DNA of 64,000 nt from Thraustochytrium sp. TN22 (GCA_013306675.1 JABLUY010000087.1:62001-126000); one strand, 5' to 3'. Counted from the first letter of the stretch, positions 9,294 through 21,200 are shown. Notes: a model not told the origin generated them from the sequence alone. Numbers and translations: made by a program.

Positions 9294-10612
9294 CTAGCTA
9301 GCTTGAGTGCTTGGCGCCGGGCGGCCGGCGCTGGCGCCGACTGGACAAGGCGGCGCAGGATGACGTGAGACCCCACTTGCGGCGCTTCGTCTTCGGCAAC
9401 GTCCAGAAAGGTGATTCGGAATGGCGCGACGCGCTTGTCCATTTTGAGGCGTACGCGTCTGGCGGCAGAGAGGTGACAGTCTCGCGATCTTGGCGATGAA
9501 CTGCTGGCAACGCACGAGGCGCAGGCGCAGGTCCAAGGCATCCTGGTCACGCTGCACCTTGGCTTGCCTTGTCTTGCCACGATGCGTCTTGTCTTGTCTT
9601 GATCTCTGCTCCTTGTCGTCGTGCCTTGTGGTCGTGTCTGCGTTGGCGGTGCGGTAGGTGGCTTTGCTGAAGGTCATGGTTCTCGGCGTCCATGGTCTCG
9701 CTGTGCAGGTCGCCTCCTGTTGGTGCTCTTTGCCAGCGTTGGGCAGCGCCCCGGAGGCTTATGGCCTGTGCTTGCGCGCGGTGGCAGTATTCGAGGCGGT
9801 CGAGAGCCCAGGAGTGCTCGAGGCTGCGCAGCATATCGTATCGCTTCCTTGCGCCAAGACTGCGGCGCGGGCAAGGCGGTCACGGGCCGTGCGCAGGGCA
9901 TCGCTGAGGGCGCCAACGCGTAAGAGATCGCGTCAGACGGCAAAGCGGCGCTGGAGCGCGACGGAAGCGGTGGCTGGACGCGAACTTCGAGGGTCTCGAT
10001 CAAAATCGTCAGCGCGTCGGAGCACAGGTCATGATGAAGCGCTTTCAAACCTCTGACCTCGAGACCGCGGCGCGGCTCGAGTCTGCGCACGTGATGGTCA
10101 CGGCAAGCCAGAGCGCCGGGAGGCCGGCGCAGCGCCGCCATGCCACATTGCAAAGGCGTGCATGACGCGTCCGCCGCACAGCTGCCCAAGGTTCGGCGAA
10201 GGTGAACACAACGTAGCTCTCAGCCAACCCAGCAAGCTCAGCCTCGCCGGTCAAGACGAGGCGCTTCCAGAGAGCAGAGGCGCTTCCAAAGAGCAGACCC
10301 GTCGCACAGGTCCACCTCGGCGACGGTGTGCCTTGCGAATGCGCTCGATATGGCCGCGTTGCTGGCCGCGATGGTCTTCTTGAAGCGCGCACACGCGAGG
10401 TGTAAAGCGGATCAAGCTGCGAGCGCCGACCCTTGGCGCAGATTGCACACCACGACAAACTGTGTGCAGCAGTTGGTACTCAGCTCCTTGCCGGCTCGCT
10501 TCAATGCGGACGGCACGTCAATGGACGCGAACCGCATCTGGACCCTCTTGCAACGGCGAAGAAGTCTGCTCGGATCGTCACGGTGCCGCCCGGGTTCGAG
10601 TGGCGGCGCTTT
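9294..10612 (-). pseudogene. Decayed copy 1 of the Sfi1-like repeat gene
   Basis: Minus-strand translations match the C-terminal third of the intact gene at 18260-21301. For example, 9547-9834 reads 'MLRSLEHSWALDRLEYCHRA' where the intact gene has 'MLRSVEQSWALDRLADCYRA', and both share 'DAENHDLQQS'. Matches continue in other frames up to about 10520, covering several W-K-R-F repeats. The frame is broken several times and the whole FERM-like N-terminus is missing. It corresponds to roughly 18330-19400 of the intact gene. Confidence 0.8.
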
Positions 10613-11837
10613 TTAGCTGTCAAACATGACGATGTTCTTGTGTTGTTGAGAAGAGATGAAGCCAAGCGAGTGGCATCTGGTTCGACCAGCGCAAGAGGCG
10701 CGGGGGCGCTGCTCGGGCCGCGGGCGGAGGTCTCGTTGTCTTGCTGGGCCTTGTCGAGATGCGCCTTGTGCCGCAGCGTCGCCACCTTTGTCTGTTCTGC
10801 TTCTTGTCGCTCTGCCTTGGCGCTGCCAAAGGAGGCCTTGAGGCGGACGTGCTTCTTGGCGTCTGCTGGTCGTCAACTGTCGGGGGTGATTTGGCAGTAC
10901 CAGCGGTGGAAGGGTCGCGAATGCGTGTGACCTGTGCGTGCGCACGGTAGCAACGTGCAAGGCGGTCGAGAGCCCAGGACGCTGCGGAGCATGTCGTAGC
11001 GCTTCCAGCCAGTAAGCCTTCAGCGCAGAATGAGACGGACGTGAGCTGTGCGTAGGGCGTCACCGAGGGCACCAACGCGGGTCAGATCGCGCCAGATGGC
11101 AAGCTGCGCAGCCTGCGCTTGAGCGCGACGGAAGCGGTGCGCTGGACGCCGGCTCCGAGGGCGTCACTTGAGAACGCGAGCACGTAGGAGCACTGCGAAC
11201 ACTTGAGGTGGCGGGTCGAGATGGAGCGTTTTCAGGCCTCCAGACAGCGGTGCAGTACGAGTCTGGCACGTCTGAGGTCACCAAGGGCCAGAGTGTCGTG
11301 GGCCCTGCACAGCACCGCGACGCCACATCGCAAAGGCTTCGCGCACGGCGTGCTGCCACGCACTCGCTGCATAGGTGCCCAATCAATGTCTCCGCAAGGA
11401 CATCTACACCGTAGCTCTCCAGGCTACTTGGCGTCTTGGATCACGACGAAGCGCTTCCAGTGCGCAAGGTTGTCGCGCTGGCGCACCCCGGTGATGGCGG
11501 GCCATGCAGGCCACCTTGAAGGAAAGAAACAGCTCCAATGATGCGAGCGCCGAGTCCTGGCACAGAATGCGTAACACCAAAACAAACTGCGTGCAGCAGA
11601 TTGTGCTCCGCTGCACTGCTATGCGACCACATTTTGAAGGACGCGAACCCTATCTGGTGCAATTTGCAAACGCCAAAGACGTCTGCTTGGCTTGTCACGG
11701 TCCAGCAGCCTCGCCGAAATGCCTGGCCCTCGCAGGTGCATGTGCACCTAGGGCACGCACAAAAGCGCTTCGCGGAGGACGGTCAACGCGCTTGATCTGG
11801 CTGTTAATGCATCGCGCGCGCTGCGTGGCAGCGCTTG
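10613..11837 (-). pseudogene. Decayed copy 2 of the Sfi1-like repeat gene
   Basis: A second degraded copy lies in tandem with the first. On the minus strand, 'SWALDRLARCYRAHAQVTR' at about 10900-10990 matches the intact protein. The nucleotide stretches near 11430-11490 and 11530-11620 match the intact gene near 19090-19140 and 19250-19320. Its left end (10668-10740) matches 17760-17830, the 3' flank of the intact gene. At 10613-10670 it is joined to a scrap that matches the tyrosinase/DUF262 spacer (395-437, 12647-12695), so this is a chimeric junction. It has no FERM-like part and multiple frame breaks. Confidence 0.75.
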
Positions 11838-11839
11838 CA

Positions 11840-12560
11840 TCATGACGCCGGATGCTGCGCACGATATCTGGGCCTCTCGTGGCCAACGGCGAGCTCTCCA
11901 GAAATGGTGTCCAGACCTCCTTCGCCTTGCACATGCGTCAACCGTGAGTCGTGCTGACAGGCTGCCAGTAGGGCCGCAGCAGCGGCGCCGACTCCCGGTA
12001 TGTGAGCCATGCGAGCTGTGTCCCGGACGCGTGTGCTCGTGTGCCCGCCACCTTCAACAAGAGGCATCTCCAGCTTTCGTTGAGCGAGTCCTGCGCCAGC
12101 ACGGCCAGCAGCGCCGCCTCCACCTCGAGCAGCAGCGCGCCGTGGAAGGTCATCTGGTTCTCCACGCCGTGGCCCTGATCCGCGCGCGCGTACAGCGCCG
12201 CCGTCGCGTGCTTGAGCAGCACATACGCGTGCGACCGGTACGCCGCCCCATAGCGCGCGCGCCCCGCCCCCAGCGGCACCGACCGCAATGTGCGCAGCGC
12301 CACCACGTACGCCTGCCGCTGCGCCTCCGTCAGCGACCGCACCTCGCGCCGCACCCGCCGCGCCGCCATCCCGCCCGCGCCAGCATCGCCAAGCCGCAGC
12401 CCGCCGCGCGTTGCCGCTCTGCTCGTCCGAGTCACGCCAACGCGTTGCATACAACCACAAGCGCCCGGACCAGGACCTGGACGACGAGCTGGACGCGGAG
12501 AACCAAGACGAGGACAAAGACGAGACGAGGAAGAGGGCGGGGAGGAAGACAACGGGATCA
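11840..12560 (-). pseudogene. Tyrosinase-like fragment, copy 2
   Basis: The minus-strand frame 11938-12552 (204 codons) contains 'RREVRSLTEAQRQAYVVAL', 'YGAAYRSHAYVLLKHATAAL' and 'FHGALLLEVEAALLAV'. These follow the order of the N-terminal half of stramenopile and algal tyrosinase-like proteins (RSL..eR, Y...YRS..y....H, H..F...FE.ALQAV). The usual copper-ligand stretch (H-x-H near 'CDHWHD') is eroded to 'ADQGHGVEN', and the second copper site is absent. There is no signal peptide in frame. I therefore treat it as a truncated pseudogene. It is duplicated at the left edge of the window. Confidence 0.6.
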
Positions 12561-12788
12561 GCCGAGATGGCGGAGACGCTGGTCTCTGACTGTATGGGAG
12601 AAGGGGACGATTGCAAAGCGAGCAGACGGCCGTCTCGTACTGCTCGTCGCTGTCAAAGATGTTCGTGTGTTGTCGAGAAGAGATGAAGCCAAGCCTTGCA
12701 CGGAAATGCGCGCCTCGGGGGGTGGGACCTCCTTGTGGAAAAGAGATATTAGCTGCACAAGTCTGACGTTCACGAGCTGTAAGATGGT

Positions 12789-14186
12789 TTACTTTTTGGG
12801 CATTCGTTTACCAGGTTTGCTGAGAGGCCTCGTTCCAGCACTTTCATCGTATGCATGCTGCTTGTAAAGCTCAGAGAACTCCTTGGAGAGAGCCTTCTGC
12901 ATGCGTTTGAGCTCGAATAGCGCTGGAGCTCCCGTCCCCATTTGGGGCATTTCTTGACCCGCGGCGCTGTAAGCCTCTGTCGTTGCGTCGCGGAGATCAG
13001 CGTTGGTCTTCGAGGGTCTAAAGCCATGAAGCTGGACCGTGAAGGACCCATTTTCATCGACGTGGAGGTAGAGAGTTCGATCTTCTAGGTCCGAAGTGGA
13101 AGCGCAGTAACCCGACAGGATGACGTAGTTGCGCGGGGTCCCATGCTTCTTCTTGTACGTGACTGGCGTCTCCTTGTCGCCCCAGTCGTAGACCTTGAGT
13201 TGGCCGCTCTTGTGCACAGGATCGCCATTGGCCCAGGAAGGCGCCGAGAGAGTTTGCGGTGATGGCGGAGGCTGTGAAAGCGGATCCAAGGGATCTGCGT
13301 CCTCTTCCTCGCTGACGGGGTGTCTTGACTGCCGAGTACCGGACGAGCTACCCCCTGAGGCATCCGGTTCCGCTAAAATCGCGGAGCTTGAGCATGAGCC
13401 TGCTCCCGAGTTATCCTTTACCGCGCCAGGGTCGGTTGCTTGGACGCGCAGAGCTTGGCCGCCGGCTGGAGATGCAGGAAGCGCTGAGCTAGAGCTTGAA
13501 GTTGAAGTTGAGCCGAGGAAGTCCTTGTCGGTGAAGTCTGCATCGAAATCGGCGGTCACACCTTGCTGTTTCTGGTGTGGAGGGTGTGCTTGAGACGAGG
13601 TTTCTAGACGTTCCGTGCGCTGCCGCTTTTCCGCAGCTTCTGCGGAGCTCTTCCTTCCAGCCTTGCGCTTCGTTGACTTCTCCTCCTCCACCACCACCAC
13701 CTCCTCCTCCTCGTCGTCGTCGTCGTCCTTGTTGTCCTCGCCGTCGTCGTCGTCATCGTCATCCTTTTCCTCCTTTGCCTTTTCATTTATGACGTCTCGC
13801 AGTGCTTGCTGAACCTCAACCCGACCGTAAACGAGCACCTCCGCGCTCTTGTTCTCGCTGCTAAGGTACGGAATGACGCGAGCCCCCGTATGACCACCTT
13901 CGTCTCTCCCCGCTGCGATGGAGGATATGATGAAGCCTCCGGCTTCCAGCGCGGAGTTCTCTTGTTTACCTTGCTTGTCATCGCCGAGCTGCGTGATCTG
14001 GAATAGGGGTGACCCGTCTGAGTTGGTCTCGAGTCTGATTGCAAACACGAAGTTGGGCGCGACCTCAAATTCCGCAGAGAAACCTTTCGGAAAGACGAGT
14101 CCACTGGGAGACGATGAGATTGCAGACCCGTATGACGTCACCTTCCAGGGACCTAGCTCAGCGATCCCAGACAGTAGGTTGCCATC

Positions 14187-14244
<58 letters not shown>

Positions 14245-17200
14245 GGAAGCTGCTGCTGCTGGATCTGCTGCTGGTGTTGGTGCTGGTGCTGGTGTTGGTG
14301 CTCCTTCTGGAACTCCATGCGTTCCTGAGCGCTCGTGCCGTGCCCCCCAGCGCTGGCCTGCTGGTGTGGCGGCGGGCGGCTGCTGTGCTGAGGCTGTTGT
14401 TGCGGCTGCGGCTGCGGCTGCGGCGGTGCCGTCGAAGAGGCGCTGGAAGGCTCCTTTTGCTGCTCCTGCTGCTCCTGCTCCTGCTCTTCTTCTTCTTCTT
14501 CTTCTTCTTCTTCTTCTTCTTCTTCTTCTTCTTCTTCTTGTGTCTGCTGCTGGGGGTCGTCTCCCAAAGGTAGCGCCTCCTCTCGGCACTTCTTCGGATA
14601 CTTCTCCTTGAAGTACTTTCGGGTCATGCGAAAGGCGTCCATGTCGCCGGCCCGGGCACGGTCCACCAGCGTAAGAATGGTGTAGCTTGTCTCGGGTTCG
14701 TCCGAAACGGGGAGCGTGTGAAGCATTCCCGCAAACTCACTCCTGCAGACGGCATCCGATATGCTCTCGATGCCGTGCTGCTCCTCGAGGTCGACCATGC
14801 CAGTGCAGAAGAGTTTCTTGCCCCATGGTGCAGCCGCCTTTCGCTGGTAGACGCCGCCACCCTGAACGTCGCGGTAGTACAGGTCGCGGTAGTACTTAAA
14901 GAGATCTCGCCACAGGCATTTGAGACCGTCCTCGATGTGGTACTTGTCGAACACTTTCCTGAGCGTCGACTCGAGTTTGGTGCGAACGTCATTGCCCATT
15001 CCCAGGTCCTGAGCAAGGAGCTCGCGTACGCCCTGACCTGTGAGGTCCTTTGCCGTCTCGAACTTGTACGGCGCATGCAGCCGCAGGGCCCGTGCGAGAG
15101 CCGAGACCTGCTTCACGAAGAGCTCGCGGCCCTCTTCGACCCCCCATGCTTCCACACCTTCCTTGTACACTTGCTGCTTGGCAAAGTAGTGCATGCCAGA
15201 GTGCTGATTCAAGGCGTCCTTGTGGTTCGTGGTGACGACCGAGTACTTCTCTTTGAAGGGCTTGGCGCCGACGTTCCTGTTGACTGAGGTAGAGAGCAGG
15301 TAGATGTTGCCGAGCCCGTCCAGTGCAATGCTGGCTTTCGGTGCAGGGCTGTCCGTGCTAAGCTTCTTTCGCCCAGAACGTGGGTTCGCGTGCTCCAGCT
15401 CCATCGGTTCCTTCCAACGGCCAGAGGGCAATCCACACGCCAGGTCTGGCGTCGACTCGACGTTGGCAACGCGGAGAATGTAGGTCAGGGCTTGGCGCTC
15501 GCCAGACTTGAACTTGGCATACAAATCAGGACGCGAGAGGCTGGCGAGGAGCGCGGCGCGATCCTTGACGGAGATTCCGAAGTGATTGCGGACGAGCTCG
15601 AGTAAGCTCGCTAGCTTCGCCCGGCCCTCCTTCATCAAGTCCTGCTTTTTGCTCGCGACGCCTTTGAGAGCGCCCAAGAACTTGTGTGCGGCAATGTGAA
15701 AGTCCAGCTCGGTCCACGGAGTCCGTGCGAGCAGCTTCGCGATGCAGAAGCGCTCGATGAAGTGGGTCAGAGCAGCACAGCAGCAGTTCTTCTCAGAGCC
15801 TGCCTTGATCACTGATACTGGCAGACCCTTCACGATCTTCCACAGCGTCACGAGCACGCCGTCGAAATGCTGCGTAAAGACCCGCATGCAAGTCATGCGT
15901 GTGAGCACAGCCCTGTGCTCGTTGCCGTCTTGAATCTTCGGCCAGTGAAGACGGCTGTCATCTGGCATCCTGATGACCGCAAGATGTTCCAGGCTGCTGC
16001 ATATATCCTCGATCAGCTTGGGGATCACGACCGCGCGGGCGTTTCTTTCTTTTTTGTCATGACAGTGCATGATGTAGTCCTCGAGAGCTTGTATGGGTTC
16101 GACTTCATCACGATACGCGCGTACTCCTGCCTGGTCAGCTCGTACAACCAGGGCCGCTTGGATTGCGGTGTTCATGAGCGCAGTCCGCACCTCCCGAGAA
16201 AAGTTTCTCAGGACCTTGCGAGCCTCGCGAAACGCTTTGACTGTCCTCTTGCTGGCCTCGCTTTGCCCCGCTTCTTTGCGAACCTTCAGGAGGTTGATGA
16301 TAAACGTCCGCAGCTTGTCCTCGGGAGTGAACTCCAGTGAGCGGAATGCGTTGGCTTGCCGGAAGAAGTCCAGTGCACACGTCCGGTCGTCGTTCAGCGT
16401 CAGGTTGACCAGCACCTTCGAGCAGAGACCGGCCAAGACAAAGTCAGCGAGCTGCTCGTGGAAGCTCCCCACCTTTTCCCTCGTCCCCTCCAGAGCCACT
16501 GCGTAGTTGTTCGTTGCCTCCTCGTAGATTGCGCGCACAAGCGCCTCGAGGTTCTCGAACAGGCTCCGACAGCTGTCGTGAGCAGCGTCAGCGCCTACAA
16601 CGCTGCCACCCCCCCTCTTCTTCACCGCCTCCCAGATATCCTGAGGACGCAGCTCGCCCCATACCTGGTGAAGAAGATCCACGACATCTGGTCCATCCTC
16701 GTCCGCGTCCTTCGTCTCGCTCCCGTCGCCATTGCTCTTCCGAAAAAGCCCCTGACAGAGACTCCCCAGCACATCAACTGCGTTCTCGTTGTCGAGTGAC
16801 TCCCACTTGATGCGGGAAGAGCTTTTCCACTTCTTCTGTAGGATGGCAGAACCCAGATCCGGGAGGGTCGTCACAGAGAGGATCCGCCGAAGAGCGCGGA
16901 AAGCCTCCTTCACCTTCGGGGTGTTGTAGGTGGACGAGTCCTTCACGATTCCGGCGAAGAAGATGCAGATGGCGTGGCAGAGGAGGAAGAAGGTCATGAG
17001 GCGCTGCTGGCCGTCGAAGAGTTCAAGCTTCTCGTAGCCTTTGATGGCGTCTGCCTCATCGCGATAGCACTCGAAGGTCCCGAGACGATACCACCGAGGG
17101 CCCGACGACGGGGCACGTAGCTCGTCCCAAAGCACCTTGAAGAACGCTTTGGCACTTGCGGCACTCCACTCGTAGGGCCGCTGCTCCTCCGGAATGCAGA

Positions 17201-17300
17201 GGAGCCGAGCTTTGTGTGCAGCGCCGTCATCTTCGTTCTCAACACCGCAAAGCTCCAGGATATCGATCACTTCGCATGTCGGTCGCTTGTTGTCACTCAT
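12789..17300 (-). CDS. DUF262-DUF1524 protein, GmrSD/BrxU-like (paralogue B)
   Basis: A 1503-residue, single-exon protein from the ATG at 17300. The frame stays open up to 17474, but the extra 58 residues are Arg/Ala-rich and homology with gene A begins just inside the chosen start ('CEVIDILELCGVE'). DUF262 is N-terminal: 'IPEEQRPYEWS' near residue 34, 'FDGQQRLMTFFLL' near 92, and 'FRQANAFRSLEFTPEDKLR' matching the family's 'F..iN..G..L...D' stretch. DUF1524 shows 'ELEHANPRS' near residue 632 followed by 'LGNIYLLSTSVNRN' and 'KPFKEK', keeping the Asn that A has lost. Then come a Glu run of about 18, a Gln/His-rich region, a Gln run of about 18, a conserved region, an acidic/basic stretch with nuclear-signal character, and the C-terminal segment shared with A. 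No LRR part. Function in defence against modified or foreign DNA is inference. Confidence 0.8.
14190..14243 (+). repeat. (CTG)18 tract, CAG in the sense of gene B
   Basis: A pure run of about 18 CTG triplets on the plus strand encodes polyglutamine in gene B on the minus strand. Gene A has no equivalent run at the aligned position, so the expansion came after the duplication. Confidence 0.95.
14486..14540 (+). repeat. (TTC)n tract, GAA in the sense of gene B
   Basis: A pure run of about 18 TTC triplets encodes polyglutamate in gene B. It lies about 240 bases from the CTG run, and the stretch between encodes a Gln/His/Pro-rich region. Absent from gene A. Confidence 0.95.
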
Positions 17301-18259
17301 TGTGCGGGCGCTCCGGTGACGATGGTCGGCGACGGTCGGTCCCTTGCCCGCTCGCGCCCGCTCGCTTTCCACCACGTTCCGCACGTGACGCGCACGTCGC
17401 CGCAGCCGCCGCACGTGCGCCCGGCGCGCCCCCGGGCCCCAACGCGCCGCCGCGCCCGACCTCGCCCTGCACACAACCCGCGCACGCCTGCGCCGCCTGG
17501 CCTGGCGGGCGCTGCGATCGGCGTCTGCAGTGCCGCCGCCACGCGCGACGAGCTTCGCTGCTGCTCAGCAGAAAAGTCCGACCACAAGACCATGCAATGA
17601 TGTACACTGGTATCAAGTGGTTGTTCGTGTCTGCTGTAATCGGTACCAGTTACCAGTACCACTGGTGTGCGAGCTCACCAGGCGGTGATCGGTACCGTAC
17701 TTCCTTTACCACTGCTGGAGGTTCGCCGTGGCGGCGCTTGCCAAGTTATGTGTCGGGCGGCGGGAAGGCATCTCGTTCGAGTAGCGCGAGAGTCGCGGCG
17801 CGCTGCTCGAGGCGCGGGCGCAGGTCTCCTTGTCTTTGGGGTGCTTCCCCTTTGGCGGGGAATTGCGCGCGGCTGTCGCCTGCGCAGAGGGAGCTGAGCT
17901 CCGTCGAAGCCTCAGAGTGAGAGAGAGGAACCGAGATCTGAATCGAGGCCGCGGCGGCTCGCCCTGAAGGGGTGAACCCCCTGTCTGACCGAATGACTAC
18001 AACAGAAGGCAAGAACAAACAAAGGAAAAAGAGAGAGGAAGAGAGGGAGAGAGGGGGGCGCGTCCAGCCGCTCGCGCGCTGGCCGCCCTCCCTCTCCTGC
18101 TGCTGCGCGACCATTCCGTGCGCCACCTCCGACTCGGCACCACGCGGTTGCAGGTGCCAGCACCCCCGGCGGACAAACTCCGTTGCCTTTTGCGGGGCAA
18201 CTAGCCCTTTTATACACTGGCGCCTCGGTCACTCAGCGGCGTGTACATAAACGAGAGAA
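17301..18259. other. Spacer between gene B and the FERM/Sfi1-like gene
   Basis: This holds the 5' flank of gene B and the 3' flank of the intact repeat gene, both on the minus strand. It includes a short cluster of CAGTACCACTGG-like repeats around 17640-17710 and a purine-rich patch at 18005-18060. Positions 17760-17830 match the left end of decayed copy 2 (10668-10740). No independent gene is visible. Confidence 0.35.
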
Positions 18260-21200
18260 TTACGAGGAAGATGGCGCGACTCGCTTGTGGCTACTACTTT
18301 CGAGTAGCGCGTGTCTAGCTGCGGAGAGGTCTCGCTGGCAGTCTCGTTCGAGCTTGGCGATGGACTGCTGGCATCGCGCGAGTCGCAGGCGCAGGTCCCA
18401 TGCATGTTGTTCTCGCTCCTGCCTTGTCTTGACGCGAGGCGCCTTTGCCTTTGTCTTGTTCAGCTCCTTGTGGTCGTGTCTGCGTTGGCGGAGCGGTGGA
18501 CGGCTTTGCTGCAGGTCGTGGTTCTCGGCGTCCTTGGTCTCGCTGTGCAGATCGTCGCCTGCGGTCGGTGCGTTTTGCCAGCGGTGGAAGGCGTCGCGGA
18601 GGCGCGTGGCCTGTGCATGCGCGCGGTAGCAGTCTGCGAGGCGGTCGAGGGCCCAGGACTGCTCGACGCTGCGTAGCATGTCGTATCGCTTCCATGCGCC
18701 GAGGCCGCGGCGCAGGAGGAGGCGGTCGTGGGCCGTGCGCAGGGCGTCGCCGAGGGCTCCAGCACGGGCGGCATCGCGCCAGACGGCAAAGCTGCGCTGG
18801 AGCGCTACGGAAGCGGTGCGGTGGACGCAGGCTTCGAGGGCCTCGGTCAGGAGTGTCAGCGCGTAGGAGCACTCGACGTGGCGGGTCATGATGAAGCGCT
18901 TCCAGGCCTCGAGACCGCAGCGCAGGCCGAGCCTGCGCACGTGCGTGGTCACGGCGGCCTGGAACGCCGCGAGGCCGGCGTAGCGCCGCCACTTTGCAAA
19001 GGCGTCGCTTACGGCGTGCTGCTGCGCGCCCGCCGCATAGCTGCCCAAGATCTCGGCGAAGGTTTGTACAGCGTAGGTCTGCTCGGCGTCGCGGATCATG
19101 ACGAAGCGCTTCCAGCGGGCGAAGCCGTCGCGCAGGCGCACCTGGGTGACGGCGCGCTGCACGAGGCGGCTCAAGATGGCCGCGTTGCTGGCTGCGAAGG
19201 CCGCCTTGAAGCGCGCCCACGCGCGGCGCAGCGAGTACGCGGAGGCAAAGCTCTCCAGCGCTGCGAGCGCCGAGCCGTGGCGCAGCATGCGGACCATGAT
19301 GAACTGCTTCCAGCGATTCAAGCCCCGCTGCATGCCAACGCGCTCCCACGCGCGCTGCACGGCGCTCTCCAGCATCACCGCGGCCGCCTCGGAGACGAGT
19401 GAGGGTTCCACGGCCACGCTCTCGCGCCACTGCGCAAAGGCGGCCCGGGCGCGGCATCCAGCGTAGCCCAAGCTCAGCAGCCTGAGCTGCCGCAGGAGAC
19501 GAGCGTTAAATGTCCAGCGGTCCCAAGCCACGGCCAGGCTGCGGTAGCGGCGCCTGCCCGCGAGCGCCTCGGCTCGCCAGCGCGCCCAGACGGCTCGCAC
19601 AGAGAGCCGCTTGCTGGCAGCCTCGTCCTCGCGTCGCGACGCCTGCGTGGAGGCCGTCCACCGGCCCCACGCTCGCGCGAGCGTCCTCCAGCCCCACTTG
19701 TGCGCCACGAGAGAGAGCCCGACCGCGCCCTGCGCGAAGCGCGCCACGTCGCGCTGCGCGAAGCTCGCCCGAACGGCCGCAAGGACCTCGCCTCGGCGCT
19801 GCGGCTGCGGCGGCGCCCTCCACCGTTTCCATGCTTCTCGGAGATCGCGCCGCGCAGCGCTGCGGAGCGCAGCCCGCACGAGAATTGCCGCCCATCTCGT
19901 GCTGGCGGACGTGGACGTTCCAGCGCCGACGGTGGGCGCCGCCGTGGGGATGCTTCTTCGTGCGGCGGAACGCTCTGCATCGTCCAGAAGCGCGCAGTGG
20001 ACGCGCACATCGGCGCGGTACACAGAGGAGAGCGGCGTGGCGCGCAAGAGCTTAAAGAGCCGGCGCGAGCCGCCCGTGGCGATGGCGTGGGCGTCATGCA
20101 TGCTCGCGTACAGGCCGCAGAGCGTCGCGGCAGACTCCGCGGCCCGGTCCGGCATGCCGGCGAGGTGCAGCACGCGGCCGTCGCCGAGTGCGAGCGCGAG
20201 AACGGCCCCGTCCGGCGAGCTCGTCCAGCCCTGCAGTGCAGCGAGCGGAAAGCGAAAACGCTGTCCGTGCGCCGCGCGCACGTGCAGCCCGGCGTGAGAG
20301 ATCGCGGCCCAGCGCACGGGAATGGGCGCCGCAGGCTCCGCAGGCTCCTCCTCGTCGTCGTTGTCCTCTTCGTCGTGCAAGCGCGCGGGCGGCGCTGCAT
20401 GGACAGAGGTGCTGGTGACGGCGGCGGCGGCGGCGGCGGCGGTACCCATGCCCATGCCAGTGGCGTCGGAGACCGTAGAGCGGGCGTCTAGCGTTTTTGC
20501 GCGGCGGTGGCGGCGCCGGGGCGGCCCGCCGCTCACGTGCAAACGGTCCGCGAGAAAGAAGTCTGCGCCCCAGAGCGCCTCAAAGGAGCGCCGCGCGGTG
20601 GTCACAAAGAGCGCCCTGCGCTCCTCGACGGGCAGCTGGCGCCGAAGCGTCTCGCCGTAGGAGCCAATGGCCTGCGAGATGACGGCCGGCCGGCCGACGT
20701 GGCCGCAGAGCGCCTCGGGGCGAAATGACGCGGCCCAGGCGCAGAGCGCCGTGGCGGCCTCGGCCGGCGCGGCCAGGTCGGCGTCGCCCTTGGCGCCCAG
20801 ATACGAGAGGGCCAGGAGCTCGCCGGCGCGCACGACGTCCTCTGCGCAATAGTGCGCTTGCTGCAGGCGGAAGAGCGCCTCACGAAAGCCGAGCTCCGCC
20901 TCGGCCGCCTGCGGCTTGGCGGTCCACGTTGGCGCGAGCGGCCTTGCGAAGCCGTGCTCGCGAAACACGAGTTGCGCGCCAATGCAGAGCGCCCTGACGC
21001 AGTCGCTCATGCGCGCGTCGAGCGGCAGCAGGTGCAAGACGCCATCGCGTTCCCTGTAGACGCCGGCGCGCAGCACCGCCTCGCTATCAAACTGCGCGCC
21101 GTACACGAAGGCCGCCACGGCCTCCACCACGTCCTGCACGCGGACCTCCCGCGCCTCCTCGTCCACCTCCACCTCCACCTCGTGCACGTCGCCCCAGCGC

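Larger units (their letters stand above)
12266..17290. repeat. Segmental duplication, copy 2
   Basis: Partner of 1-4500 in direct orientation, about 12.3 kb apart at the left end. It contains the second tyrosinase fragment, the spacer and DUF262/DUF1524 gene B. It is longer than copy 1 over the shared part because of the Q/E/QH-rich insertion at about 14180-14570. Confidence 0.85.
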
